Of a stretch of 34,659 nt of DNA, positions 7,678 to 16,547 are shown one piece after another (position 1 is the stretch's first letter; the number at the start of each line of letters is the position of its first letter). The notes below the pieces were generated by a model that ran no database searches, had not been told where the DNA came from, and saw nothing but the letters and a program-made list of their open reading frames with translations. The stretch comes from JAFGHJ01 sp964606065 (GTDB lineage: Bacteria; Hydrothermota; UBA3072): positions 1-34,659 of the forward strand of contig CAZSEX010000018.1 in NCBI GenBank assembly GCA_964606065.1, in the 5' to 3' direction. The position numbers were made by a program, and so were the translations under genes.

Positions 7678-8970
7678 ATGATCGGTGTTATAGGTTTCGG
7701 ACGTAGCGGAAAAGCAGTGGCAGGATTAATTGAAAATCTTGGAGAAAAACTTTTTGTAAGTGATTTGAGTCATAATAGTTCTTCTATCCCTTACCCCCAT
7801 GAGACGGGCAAACATACCGAGAAATTGCTTGAAATGGATTTATTGGTTGTTTCTCCCGGTGTGCCTTTTAACATTCCCATACTTTTGAAAGCCAGAGAAA
7901 AAGGGATACCTGTTATTGGAGAAGTTGAATTCGCTTCCAGATATGTCAAAGGAAAGCTTATCGCCGTTACAGGTACCAATGGTAAAACTACCACGGCTGC
8001 CATGACCCATCACATACTCAAAGGATTGCTTGGAGATAAGGTCCTCCTCGGAGGGAATATTTATCCCGGAACGCCCCTGAGTGCTCTCGTTTCCGGAAGC
8101 AAAGATGATTTTATAACTGTTATAGAAGTTTCTTCGTATCAATTGGAGGGAATCGAAGGTTTTCACCCCTGGATTTCGGCGATTGTTAATATTTCTCCCG
8201 ATCATCTGGATAGACATAAAGATTTCAAAGAATATTTAAACGCAAAATTAAGTATCTTTAAAAATCAAAATTCTGAAGATTATTCGATTTTTAACAGAGA
8301 CGATCCCAACCTGTCGAATCTCAATCCGCCTTCTAAAAGTTTGTATTTTTCACTTAAAGAAAAGAGCGATATCTTTTTCAACGGTACTGCTTTTGTCAGA
8401 GATAGGGAAAATAAAGAAATTTTCAGCAAAGATGATTTATTTATGCCGGGAGACGCTTTTATAGAAGACGGAATGATTGCCGCTCTTATCGCTAATATCG
8501 TGGGGATGGATTGGAAAAGCGTTCGGGAAAGGATTCGTTCGTTTTCCGGAGTTGAACACAGAATGGAAACGGTTTTTAAAAAAGCGGATATGTGGATTAT
8601 CAATAATTCAATGTGTACGAATCCTGCCGCTTTCGTTAAATCCCTCGAATGCTTTCCCGATTCATGCGTTATTGTAGGCGGAAGAATGAAAGTCGATGAT
8701 TTTAGTCCAATAATTGAGACGATTAAAAGACTGGCTAAGTTTGCCGTTATAATTGGAGAATCGAGCGATTTAATCGCCGAGAAATTAGATGATGTAAGGT
8801 TTAAGAATAAAGTGATAGCTTCTTCTATGGAGGATGCAGTAGAAAAAGCTTTGAAATCGAATTGTAAAAGAACAATTCTTTCTCCCGGCGCTTCGAGTTT
8901 TGACTGGTACAGCGATTTCAGAGAAAGAGGAGAGGTTTTTAAAAAAGTGGTGAGGAAATTTTATGGTTAG
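7678..8970 (+). CDS. murD: UDP-MurNAc-L-Ala:D-Glu ligase MurD, with an altered substrate loop
   Basis: MurD adds D-glutamate to UDP-MurNAc-L-Ala. The 430-residue protein has the Rossmann-like N-terminal domain (GFGRSGKA), the P-loop GTNGKTTTAAM, the HLDRH motif, and the AKLSIF lysine corresponding to the carbamylated one. The C-terminal SPGASSFDWYSDF segment aligns with the E. coli Ser415/Phe422 region. The usual NDSKATN loop reads N309-N-S-M-C-T-N315. The Asp and Lys are therefore replaced by Asn and Met, while the Thr (T314) is kept. The lysine of the following GGxxK motif is also present (GGRMK). Position and overall fit still support MurD. Confidence 0.92.
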   Translation: MIGVIGFGRSGKAVAGLIENLGEKLFVSDLSHNSSSIPYPHETGKHTEKLLEMDLLVVSPGVPFNIPILLKAREKGIPVIGEVEFASRYVKGKLIAVTGTNGKTTTAAMTHHILKGLLGDKVLLGGNIYPGTPLSALVSGSKDDFITVIEVSSYQLEGIEGFHPWISAIVNISPDHLDRHKDFKEYLNAKLSIFKNQNSEDYSIFNRDDPNLSNLNPPSKSLYFSLKEKSDIFFNGTAFVRDRENKEIFSKDDLFMPGDAFIEDGMIAALIANIVGMDWKSVRERIRSFSGVEHRMETVFKKADMWIINNSMCTNPAAFVKSLECFPDSCVIVGGRMKVDDFSPIIETIKRLAKFAVIIGESSDLIAEKLDDVRFKNKVIASSMEDAVEKALKSNCKRTILSPGASSFDWYSDFRERGEVFKKVVRKFYG

Positions 8971-10126
8971 AGGGAAAGGCATAAAAATAGGATTTGTAGA
9001 GATAATTCCTCTGTTACTGGGTGCTTTTGGGCTCGTCATGGTTTTTTCGGCAAGTTCGGGTATCGCCGTTTATAAAACAGTTATGCCCCTGTCTTTTGTT
9101 AAGCAGTTGGCACTTTTTGTATTGGGTGTTGGAATATTCTTTTTTACATCAAAAATAAAGATAAAATTTTGGGAAGAACTTAGCCTGTTCTTTTTGATTT
9201 TAGCCGGTTTGTTACTTTTGTTTACTTATTTTTATGGCCCGGAAATCAATGGAGCAAAAAGATGGCTGGTTATTAAATTTTTTAATATGCGTTTTTCTTT
9301 TCAACCATCTATTTTTGCCCAATTCGCTCTGGTTGTTTTCTTCGCGAAAAAGCGAGACTTCGGTATTTCAATTTTTGTTATTTCCGTTATTATGGGATTG
9401 ATAATTATTCAGCCCGATATTTCGATGGCTTTCCTTACTCTGATTATCGGAGCGGTAATGTTGTTTTTAAACAGTACTAAAGAAGGTAAAATTGCGGTTT
9501 TTTTTGGTGTAATGCTTTTTATAGGGTTGATTTTTATATCACGTGAAGGATATGCTATCAGTCGAATAAATAATCATATTAGTAGTGATTCGGTGACCGC
9601 TACCGTTCAGGCGATTTCTCACGGCGGCTTTTCGGGTCTGGGTTTGGGAAGCGGAATGGAAAAGTTTTTTTATATTCCTTTGCCGGATTCGGATTTTATT
9701 TTTTCTATAATAGGAGAGGAACTTGGATTCACGGGGTGCCTTTTGATTATAGGTTTATTTGTTGTTTATTTTGTAAGTGCGATAAAAACAAGTTTAAAAG
9801 CAACCGACGGATATTCTTCTTTATTGGGGTTAGGTTTGGTTTTATTTATGGGAATGTACGCTTTATTGCATGTTTATGTATCCCTGGGTATGGTTCCGGT
9901 TACGGGAGTACCGTTGCCTTTTATATCCAGCGGAGGTACCGCTTTAATTATGGTCTATATGGCAGGAGGTGTTATTGTTGCGATCGAAAAAGAGTGTAAT
10001 CGTATCGGGGGGAGGAACGGGAGGACACATCTATCCGGTTCTGACAGTGGCCCGCAAAATAGAAAAAAAGGGATTCCGGGTAATTTATATAGGGAGCAGT
10101 TCCGGACTCGAAAAAAAGTTAGTTGA
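8963..10126 (+). CDS. ftsW: Septal peptidoglycan glycosyltransferase FtsW (SEDS family)
   Basis: FtsW polymerises lipid II at the septum together with FtsI. The 387-residue protein has about ten hydrophobic segments and SEDS hallmarks: NGAKRWL with FSFQPS, an IIGEELGFTG loop, and the GVPLPFISSGGTAL segment near the last membrane helix. ATG 8963 overlaps murD by 8 bp and has GAGG at 8952-8955. The C-terminal 50 residues or so after IEKE are hydrophilic and basic. They are read from DNA that also encodes the start of murG in another frame; a long FtsW tail is tolerated in the family. Confidence 0.93.
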   Translation: MVRGKGIKIGFVEIIPLLLGAFGLVMVFSASSGIAVYKTVMPLSFVKQLALFVLGVGIFFFTSKIKIKFWEELSLFFLILAGLLLLFTYFYGPEINGAKRWLVIKFFNMRFSFQPSIFAQFALVVFFAKKRDFGISIFVISVIMGLIIIQPDISMAFLTLIIGAVMLFLNSTKEGKIAVFFGVMLFIGLIFISREGYAISRINNHISSDSVTATVQAISHGGFSGLGLGSGMEKFFYIPLPDSDFIFSIIGEELGFTGCLLIIGLFVVYFVSAIKTSLKATDGYSSLLGLGLVLFMGMYALLHVYVSLGMVPVTGVPLPFISSGGTALIMVYMAGGVIVAIEKECNRIGGRNGRTHLSGSDSGPQNRKKGIPGNLYREQFRTRKKVS

Positions 10127-11018
10127 TATGAAAGAGATGTTTTTTCTTCCGTCGGTGGGATGGGTAGGTAAAAATGCGGCGAACAAGTTTATTTTTATTA
10201 TCCGCTTTATACCGGCTTTTTTTTACACTGTTTTTTTGATAAAACGGGAAAAGATCTGTGCTATTTTTCACTCGGGAGCTTTTGCTTCGTTACCTGTGGG
10301 TCTGGCGGGAATTTTTCTGGGGATTCCGATTTTTACTCTCGTTCTTGACTCCAGACCCGGGAAGGCGGTCAATTTGCTCTCCAGGTTTTCCGCGGAGGTA
10401 TTCCTTCCTTACACGGGTGATTTTTCTTTTATTGGAGGCAAGAAGAAAGTGGTGACGGGTATTCCTGTAAGGGAAAGCTTACTTAGGGGAAGATATAAAG
10501 AGGCTATCGATTATTTTTCTCTGGAATCGGGCAAAAAAACTTTGCTGGTAATAGGAGGAAGTCGGGGGGCGAAATTTCTTGCCGGACTGGCGGAAAAGTT
10601 AATTCCCCTGATGAAAAAAGACTGGCAGTTTATTGTTCAAAGAGGAAACTTTGAAATATCTTCGGAGTTCGATTTGTTCAGACAATTTTCTTTTATCGAT
10701 AGAATGGATCTTGCTTATGCGGTAAGTGATGTAATTATCTCACGAGCGGGAGCGCTGGCTACTGCGGAGATAGAAAGTCTCGGCGTACCGGCAATTTTAA
10801 TCCCTTATCCATTTGCTTTTAAAGACCACCAATTTTTCAACGCGAAGAGACTTGCTTTTGAAAAAAACAATATAATAATAATGAGGGAAGAAGAAGCAAA
10901 AGTGGAAAATTTCCCTAATATAATCGAGGCGCTTTATGGTAAAAAAAAGAAAGGAATTCGAAATTTTTCCGCTGACAGAGTGGTCGAAAGGATTTTGACC
11001 TATGTTCGGAAGATTTAA
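9978..11018 (+). CDS. murG: UDP-GlcNAc:lipid I GlcNAc transferase MurG
   Basis: MurG converts lipid I to lipid II on the inner face of the membrane. Hallmarks are the GGGTGGHIYP loop at the N-terminus, ALPVG-like SLPVGLAG, GGSRGAKFL, SRAGALATAEI and PYPFAFKDHQFFNA, all in family order. I chose TTG 9978 (346 aa), because AGGAGGT at 9964-9970 lies 7 bases upstream and only about 8 residues precede the glycine loop. TTG 9975 or GTG 9969 are also possible. The start lies about 149 bp inside ftsW in a different frame. The 3' end overlaps murC by 17 bp. Confidence 0.93.
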   Translation: MRSKKSVIVSGGGTGGHIYPVLTVARKIEKKGFRVIYIGSSSGLEKKLVDMKEMFFLPSVGWVGKNAANKFIFIIRFIPAFFYTVFLIKREKICAIFHSGAFASLPVGLAGIFLGIPIFTLVLDSRPGKAVNLLSRFSAEVFLPYTGDFSFIGGKKKVVTGIPVRESLLRGRYKEAIDYFSLESGKKTLLVIGGSRGAKFLAGLAEKLIPLMKKDWQFIVQRGNFEISSEFDLFRQFSFIDRMDLAYAVSDVIISRAGALATAEIESLGVPAILIPYPFAFKDHQFFNAKRLAFEKNNIIIMREEEAKVENFPNIIEALYGKKKKGIRNFSADRVVERILTYVRKI

Positions 11019-12378
11019 AAAAATTCATTTTATCGGCATAGGGGGTATCGGCATGAGCGGTATTGCCGAACTTTTATGGAACATGGGCTTCGAGGTTACC
11101 GGTAGTGACATCAAGGATTCCGAGAATGTAAAAAGGCTTAAGGCTCTGGGAATCAGGATTAACATTCCGCATAATAAAGATAATGTGGGAGATGCCGATG
11201 TTGTGGTTTATACTTCTGCTTTATCTAAAGACAACGTGGAATTGGAACAGGCTAAGAAAAACAATATTCCAATCAGCAGAAGAGCCGAGATGCTGGCGGA
11301 ATTAATGAGAATAAAGTTTTCCATAGCCGTTGCCGGAACTCACGGTAAGTCCACGACGACTTCTCTTATAGCTTCGATTTTGAGAGAAAAGAGACTCGAT
11401 CCCACCATAATCGTCGGAGGAATACTAAGAAGTACAGGGAATAATTCCAGGCTTGGTGAAAGCGAATATCTGGTGGCTGAAGCGGATGAAAGTGATCGTT
11501 CTTTTCTTAAGTTATTTCCCACGGTTGCCGTTATTACGAATATAGACCTTGAACATCTCGATGTTTATAAAGATCTCGATGATATAAAAGATACATTTAT
11601 AAAATTCGCGAATTCGGTTCCCTTTTACGGTAGTGTGCATATTTTTATGGATGATTCGGCTTCTCTGTCTATTCTTACGGAAATCGAGAGAAAGATAATT
11701 ACCTTTGGTTTTTCTCCCAATGCGGATGTTATGGGAGATAATATAATAAGGAATGGTTTTTCACATAGTTTTGATATTGTTTCAAAGGATACGAAGATAA
11801 AAAACATTAAAGTTAATCTTCCCGGCAGGCACAACGTGATTAATGCCATAGCAGCCTGTTCTGTGGCTCTGGAGTTAGGAATCGATCCGGATAGTATCAA
11901 AGAAGGAATCAGTAAATGTACCGGCATTGCGAGGAGATTTGAAAAAAGAGGATTCGAAAAGGGAATTCTTGTTATTGATGACTATGCGCATCATCCCAGA
12001 GAAATAGAATCTACTCTTGCCGGCGCCAGAGCGGGTTGGGATGGTAGAATAATTGCGGTGTTTCAGCCGCATTTGTATTCAAGGACTATTTTACTTAAAA
12101 AAGAATTTGGTAAAGCATTTTTCCAGGCTGATAAAGTAATTATTACGGACATCTATCCTGCAAGGGAAGAACCGATACCCGGGGTTACGGGTGAGATTAT
12201 AGAAGAGCAGTGCAAAAATTTCGGACACAAGGATGTGGAGTATATCGAAAATAAGAATGAGATACCAAAATTTCTGGTTCCTCAACTCTCGAAAGGCGAT
12301 ATGGTAGTTTTATTGGGAGCTGGCAATATTTATAGTATAGCAAAGGATATAATCGATGGAATTAAAAGTAGAAGGTAA
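11002..12378 (+). CDS. murC: UDP-MurNAc:L-alanine ligase MurC
   Basis: MurC adds the first stem residue, L-Ala, to UDP-MurNAc. The 458-residue protein begins with IHFIGIGGIGMSG, the MurC-type UDP-binding glycine loop. It has the ATP loop GTHGKSTTTSLI, the VAEADESD motif, and a C-terminal domain with DDYAHHPREI and FQPHLYSRT, which are diagnostic for MurC. The start ATG lies in the end of murG with a GAAAGGA sequence upstream. The 3' end overlaps murB by 23 bp, so murG-murC-murB form a coupled block. Confidence 0.96.
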   Translation: MFGRFKKIHFIGIGGIGMSGIAELLWNMGFEVTGSDIKDSENVKRLKALGIRINIPHNKDNVGDADVVVYTSALSKDNVELEQAKKNNIPISRRAEMLAELMRIKFSIAVAGTHGKSTTTSLIASILREKRLDPTIIVGGILRSTGNNSRLGESEYLVAEADESDRSFLKLFPTVAVITNIDLEHLDVYKDLDDIKDTFIKFANSVPFYGSVHIFMDDSASLSILTEIERKIITFGFSPNADVMGDNIIRNGFSHSFDIVSKDTKIKNIKVNLPGRHNVINAIAACSVALELGIDPDSIKEGISKCTGIARRFEKRGFEKGILVIDDYAHHPREIESTLAGARAGWDGRIIAVFQPHLYSRTILLKKEFGKAFFQADKVIITDIYPAREEPIPGVTGEIIEEQCKNFGHKDVEYIENKNEIPKFLVPQLSKGDMVVLLGAGNIYSIAKDIIDGIKSRR

Positions 12379-13246
12379 AGTTTTTATGGATGAACTTCTT
12401 TCCAAACACACTACCCTTCGCCTCGGAGGTGAGGCAAGATATTTTCTGACGGCAGCTAACCCGAGCGATATTTCTAAAGCGGTTTCTTTTGCCAGAGAAA
12501 AGAATCTCCCAAGTTTTTTAATGGGCAGGGGTTCGAATATACTTTTTTCCGATGAGGGATTTTCCGGTATTGTTATAAGTACAGTAAATATGGGAAAAAT
12601 TAATGTCAATAATGACAAAATGATTGTGCAATCTGGAGCCAATCTATCGGATGCAATAAATGTTGCAAAAGGATATTCTCTTTCTGGTTTTGAGTATCTG
12701 GTCGGAATACCGGGAAGTGTCGGTGGAGCATCTATTATGAATGCCGGAGCGTTCGGTTGTGAAATAGGGGATTATATAGAATCGGTTAAGGTTTTGAGAG
12801 ATGGAAAAGAGGTTCAAATCGATGACATTCTATTTGACTACAGACGATCAAGTCTTTCGGATGAAATTGTCACAGAAGTTGAATTTGTTTTGACTAAAGA
12901 GGAGAAGAGGGAAATTGAAAATAGGATTAAGGAAATAGCAGAGCTTAGAAAAAACAAACAGCCTGTTATTTCCGGTAAAACGGGAACCTGTGGTTCGGTT
13001 TTTAAGAATCCGGAGGGTCACTCGGCAGGAGAATTGATTGAAAAATTCGGTCTTAAAGGTATGAAAGTCGGAGGTGCGGAAGTTTCCCGGAAACATTGTA
13101 ATTATTTTATAACTTCACCTGAGGCAACTTTCCGTGATTTTATAGAGTTGGTGAAAGTTGTGAGGGAAAAAGTAAGAAAAGAAATGGGAATAACATTGGA
13201 ATTGGAGGTTAAAGTAATTGGCAAAGAAAAAGAAATCCAGATTTAA
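12356..13246 (+). CDS. murB: UDP-N-acetylenolpyruvoylglucosamine reductase MurB
   Basis: MurB reduces enolpyruvyl-UDP-GlcNAc to UDP-MurNAc using FAD and NADPH. At 296 residues it has the length of the shorter type II enzymes. Motifs in order are TTLRLGG, MGRGSNILFSDEGF, GIPGSVGGASIMNAGAFG (FAD binding) and GTCGSVFKNP with the proton-donor serine S214. The C-terminal ELEVKVIG contains the expected catalytic glutamate. AAAGGA at 12342-12347 lies 8 bases before the ATG. It overlaps ftsQ by 29 bp. MurA, which makes its substrate, is not encoded in this window. Confidence 0.96.
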   Translation: MELKVEGKVFMDELLSKHTTLRLGGEARYFLTAANPSDISKAVSFAREKNLPSFLMGRGSNILFSDEGFSGIVISTVNMGKINVNNDKMIVQSGANLSDAINVAKGYSLSGFEYLVGIPGSVGGASIMNAGAFGCEIGDYIESVKVLRDGKEVQIDDILFDYRRSSLSDEIVTEVEFVLTKEEKREIENRIKEIAELRKNKQPVISGKTGTCGSVFKNPEGHSAGELIEKFGLKGMKVGGAEVSRKHCNYFITSPEATFRDFIELVKVVREKVRKEMGITLELEVKVIGKEKEIQI

Positions 13247-13865
13247 AATAAGATATTTGTTGATATTATTGGTATTGTACTTTTTGTACAGGATATTAGT
13301 GATTTCTCTTCCTGTTGGGAAAGCCAGTATAAATTATTTGGAGGATGTTACGGAGAAGAAGAAAAGTCAAGTCGGATCGATAGTTAAAAAAGCAGGAGTT
13401 GACAATCTAAAGGCATTAAAGGATTCAATAGAATCTCTTGTCTGGGTTGAGTCGGTGGCACTAAAGAGAAATATTTTAGGCGAGTTAAAGATTCGAATTT
13501 CTTCGAGGATTCCGGTGGCTCGTATCGCGGATACAGACGGGAAAGTTATAGATAGAATGGGTTTTATTTTTGATTTCGAAAAGGCCGATTCTCTACCTGC
13601 GGTTGAAATTGAAAAAAGCGTTTCTGAAAAAGATATAGCACAGGCTGTTGGTATTTTTAAGGTTTTGGATGGTTTTAGTATTGAAAAGCTGAGGATTGGT
13701 TCTGATGGAGTGAAAACGGAATGTTCTAATATAGATATCGAGTGGGGAAATGACGAGTTTGAGAAAAAATACGAAATACTGAAAATTATATTGGCAGATA
13801 ATATAAATAATTTTAAAGGGAAACTGGACTTCAGGTTTAGAAATATGGTGGTTTTAAGGAGGTAA
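13218..13865 (+). CDS. ftsQ: FtsQ/DivIB-type cell division protein
   Basis: A bitopic membrane protein (215 aa) with a lysine-rich start, one transmembrane segment (about 12-32) and an extracytoplasmic part. The latter contains a POTRA-like region (about 70-95, ending in LKIRISSRIPVARI) and a region resembling the FtsQ domain. FtsQ links FtsL to the early divisome. Sequence conservation is low, so the position between murB and ftsA weighs heavily. The start is TTG 13218, with GGAGGT at 13204-13209, eight bases upstream inside the end of murB. It is short for the family (usually about 250 aa or more). Confidence 0.85.
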   Translation: MAKKKKSRFKIRYLLILLVLYFLYRILVISLPVGKASINYLEDVTEKKKSQVGSIVKKAGVDNLKALKDSIESLVWVESVALKRNILGELKIRISSRIPVARIADTDGKVIDRMGFIFDFEKADSLPAVEIEKSVSEKDIAQAVGIFKVLDGFSIEKLRIGSDGVKTECSNIDIEWGNDEFEKKYEILKIILADNINNFKGKLDFRFRNMVVLRR

Positions 13866-13867
13866 CT

Positions 13868-15106
13868 TTGGGGGATGAAAATGAAATTGTGGTAGGACTG
13901 GATCTCGGTACGACAAAAATCGCTTCTGTTATTGCCGAGGTTGACGAGGGGAAAGTCAATATTATAGGAGTCGGCAGATATCCTTCTGAAGGTTTACGCA
14001 AAGGAATTGTGATAAATATTGATAAGACGGTGCAGTCCATACTTAAGGCAATGAGAGAGGCGGAAATGATGGCCGGAAAAGAAGCCAGCGGTGTGTTTAC
14101 AGGAATCGCGGGAGATCATATAAGGAATATTCAAGGTAAGGGAGTTGTGGCGGTAGCCGGTCCCGATAATGAGATTACTCGTGAAGACGTGGAAAGGGTT
14201 TTAGAAGGAGCCAAGTCTATGGCTTTGCCTGTCGACAGGGAGGTTATTCATATTATACCAACAGATTATGTGTTGGATGGACAGGGGGGGATAGACGATC
14301 CTGTTGGAATGTTTGCCCAGAGATTGGAGGCGAGTGTAGTGATTGTAACCGGAGCGGTTACTTCCGCTAAAAATATTTGTAAATGTGTGAATAAGGCCGG
14401 TTATGAGGTTAATGATATTGTACTCCAACCGCTTGCGTCTTCATATGCTGTTTTGTCCGACGAGGAAAAAGAAGCCGGGACTATACTTATCGATATCGGA
14501 GGTGGTACCACCGATATTGCTGTTTTCTACAATGGTAGTTTAAGAAAAACTTCGGTAATCGGATTGGGTGGGGAGAATATTACAAATGATATTGGAATAG
14601 GACTGAGGTGTTCTTATAACGAGGCCGAAAGAGTTAAAATTTCTTATGGGGCTGTTAAGGAACTTCCTGAAGATAGAAGAAAAGAAATGATTTCGGTTAA
14701 GGGTATTTCAGGATTAAGAGAGAAGCAGATAACGCTCGATCTATTACAACAAATTGTGAAACCTCGTATTGAGGAAATATTAACACTGGCTTACAGAGAA
14801 CTTAGTGGGGATCCGTTGTATGAGATGCTTTCTGCGGGAATAGTTTTGACGGGGGGATCCGCCAAATTGGAAGGTATTACAGAGTTATCCGAGGATATAT
14901 TCGGTTTGCCGGTTCGGGTTGGTATGCCTTCTGAAGATGTGGTCGGCTTGCGGGATGCTGTTTCCGATCCATCCTTTGCCACATCGGTTGGACTGATAAA
15001 ATACGGAGCGGCAAGTTCTGGTGAGAATTTGAGAAAAATCCAGGGAAAGAGTATGTTTGATTCTGTTTTAAAAAGAATGAATCAGTGGTTTGAGGAGTTT
15101 TTTTAA
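13868..15106 (+). CDS. ftsA: Cell division protein FtsA
   Basis: FtsA is the actin-like protein that tethers FtsZ to the membrane. The 412-residue product has the phosphate-1 motif VGLDLGTTKIASVIAE and the second nucleotide motif ILIDIGGGTTDIAVF. An adenosine motif (GIVLTGGSAKLEGI) and an SHS2-type 1C region lie in the usual order. The C-terminus (MFDSVLKRMNQWFEEFF) is an amphipathic helix that should bind the membrane. The start is TTG 13868 with an exact AAGGAGGT (13856-13863) and 4-5 bases spacing. The ftsZ gene follows after 12 bases, and its tail peptide should bind FtsA. Confidence 0.96.
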   Translation: MGDENEIVVGLDLGTTKIASVIAEVDEGKVNIIGVGRYPSEGLRKGIVINIDKTVQSILKAMREAEMMAGKEASGVFTGIAGDHIRNIQGKGVVAVAGPDNEITREDVERVLEGAKSMALPVDREVIHIIPTDYVLDGQGGIDDPVGMFAQRLEASVVIVTGAVTSAKNICKCVNKAGYEVNDIVLQPLASSYAVLSDEEKEAGTILIDIGGGTTDIAVFYNGSLRKTSVIGLGGENITNDIGIGLRCSYNEAERVKISYGAVKELPEDRRKEMISVKGISGLREKQITLDLLQQIVKPRIEEILTLAYRELSGDPLYEMLSAGIVLTGGSAKLEGITELSEDIFGLPVRVGMPSEDVVGLRDAVSDPSFATSVGLIKYGAASSGENLRKIQGKSMFDSVLKRMNQWFEEFF

Positions 15107-15118
15107 AAAGGAGGCTTA

Positions 15119-16267
15119 ATGTTTAAATCTAAAGAAAAAACCAATAGTCCGGCTAAGATTAGAGTAGTAGGAGTCGGGGGATGTGGCGGGAATGCCGTAA
15201 CCACAATGGTGGAGTCAGGAATGTCAGGTGTCGATTTCTGGGCTATCAATACTGATGTGCAGGACATAAATTTAGTTCCGACCAGCGATAAAATCCAGAT
15301 TGGTAAAGAATTAACCAGAGGTAGAGGTACGGGAGGTGATCCTGATCTCGGAAGACAGGCGGCTGAAGAAAGCATGGAAGATTTGAAAATTTTAACCGAA
15401 GATGTTGATATGCTCTTTATTACAGCGGGGATGGGAGGAGGAACAGGTACCGGAGCGGCACCGCTTATCGCTTCTCTTGCAAAGGAGAAAGGTGTTTTGA
15501 CTGTTGGAGTGGTTACAACTCCATTCTATTATGAATCGAGCAGAATAAAGAAAGCTCAAAAAGGAATAAAAGCTCTTTCTCCTGTTGTCGATACTTTGCT
15601 CGTCGTACCCAACGATAGATTAATGAGTATGGGGAATATGCCTCTCTCGAAAGCTTTGAGTGAAGTTTCTATGGATGTTTTAATGAAGGCGGTAAAAAGT
15701 ATCAGCGGTTTATTGCTGAAAGATGCTTATTGGAGTTTGGATTTTGCGGATGTTAAAACCGTTATGTCTAAAAGGGGTAAAGCTTTGATGGGTATGGGAA
15801 AAGCCTCGGGTGAAAATAAAGCGTTGGAAGCTGCTCAGGGAGCTATAAATTCGCCGTTGCTCGAGGATACGGATATATCCCAGTCTAAGGCAGCTCTTGT
15901 TAATTTTACTGTCGATAAAGAGGATTTTACTTTAAAAGAAATGAAAGAAGCTATGGAGGTTATAAGAGAAGCTGTGGGCGCAACGAATGATGAAGATAAT
16001 GATATTTTTATGGGAGTGGTTTTTGAGGAAAACCGCAATGAAGCGGAAATAACATTAATCGCGACAGGTATAGGTGAGCCGGAAAAGGATGAAATAGATA
16101 AAATAGATATCAGAGGAATAACAACCGCCAGAGATTTTGACGGACTGAGTGAATTAACCAAGCTGAAAGAGAGTCTGGAAATTTTTGAATCCCCCGCTTT
16201 TATGAGAGATAGAAAATCGATTGAAGATCTCGATGTGCCTACGTTTTTGAGAAAACAGATGGACTGA
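15119..16267 (+). CDS. ftsZ: Tubulin-like cell division GTPase FtsZ
   Basis: FtsZ polymerises into the Z ring. The 382-residue protein has the T1 loop VGGCGGNAV, the tubulin signature GMGGGTGTGAAP, and the T7 loop with both catalytic aspartates (D208 and D211 in LDFADVKTVM). The residue that is normally Asn in the T7 loop (E. coli N207) is S206 here, preceded by Tyr-Trp in place of the usual Leu-Ile. The C-terminal peptide VPTFLRKQ (373-380) fits the FtsA-binding consensus. A look-alike, SPAFMRDRK (358-366), precedes it. AAAGGAGG lies upstream of ATG 15119. No clear terminator follows. Confidence 0.97.
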   Translation: MFKSKEKTNSPAKIRVVGVGGCGGNAVTTMVESGMSGVDFWAINTDVQDINLVPTSDKIQIGKELTRGRGTGGDPDLGRQAAEESMEDLKILTEDVDMLFITAGMGGGTGTGAAPLIASLAKEKGVLTVGVVTTPFYYESSRIKKAQKGIKALSPVVDTLLVVPNDRLMSMGNMPLSKALSEVSMDVLMKAVKSISGLLLKDAYWSLDFADVKTVMSKRGKALMGMGKASGENKALEAAQGAINSPLLEDTDISQSKAALVNFTVDKEDFTLKEMKEAMEVIREAVGATNDEDNDIFMGVVFEENRNEAEITLIATGIGEPEKDEIDKIDIRGITTARDFDGLSELTKLKESLEIFESPAFMRDRKSIEDLDVPTFLRKQMD

Positions 16268-16547
16268 AACTTTAGTAAGTATAGAGCAGTAATCAGTGAG
16301 AAGCTTTTTCTTGCTAAAGGCAATGTTTGCTATTGTAGAGCTTTTAAATGTAAAATTTAAAGATCAAAAATGGAAAATTATAAATTAAATTTAAAAAACA
16401 AATTTAAAAAAGTAACAACAAGCCCTATAAATTCCAAAACAATTCTTCTTTTTTTCTGCGATTGGGGGAGAGTATAATTTTGCATTGTTATTTGTCATTT
16501 TACTTTTTAAATTTTGATGTTTTATTTTTCTATAGTGCTAAATCAGA
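16268..16547. other. AT-rich spacer between ftsZ and ligA
   Basis: 280 bases without a gene. The stretch is dominated by A/T runs such as AAATTTAAAGATCAAAAATGG and TTTGTCATTTTAC. TATAGT at 16531-16536 could be a -10 box for ligA (11 bases before its ATG), but no good -35 box is visible. No convincing terminator for the dcw operon was found. Confidence 0.4.
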
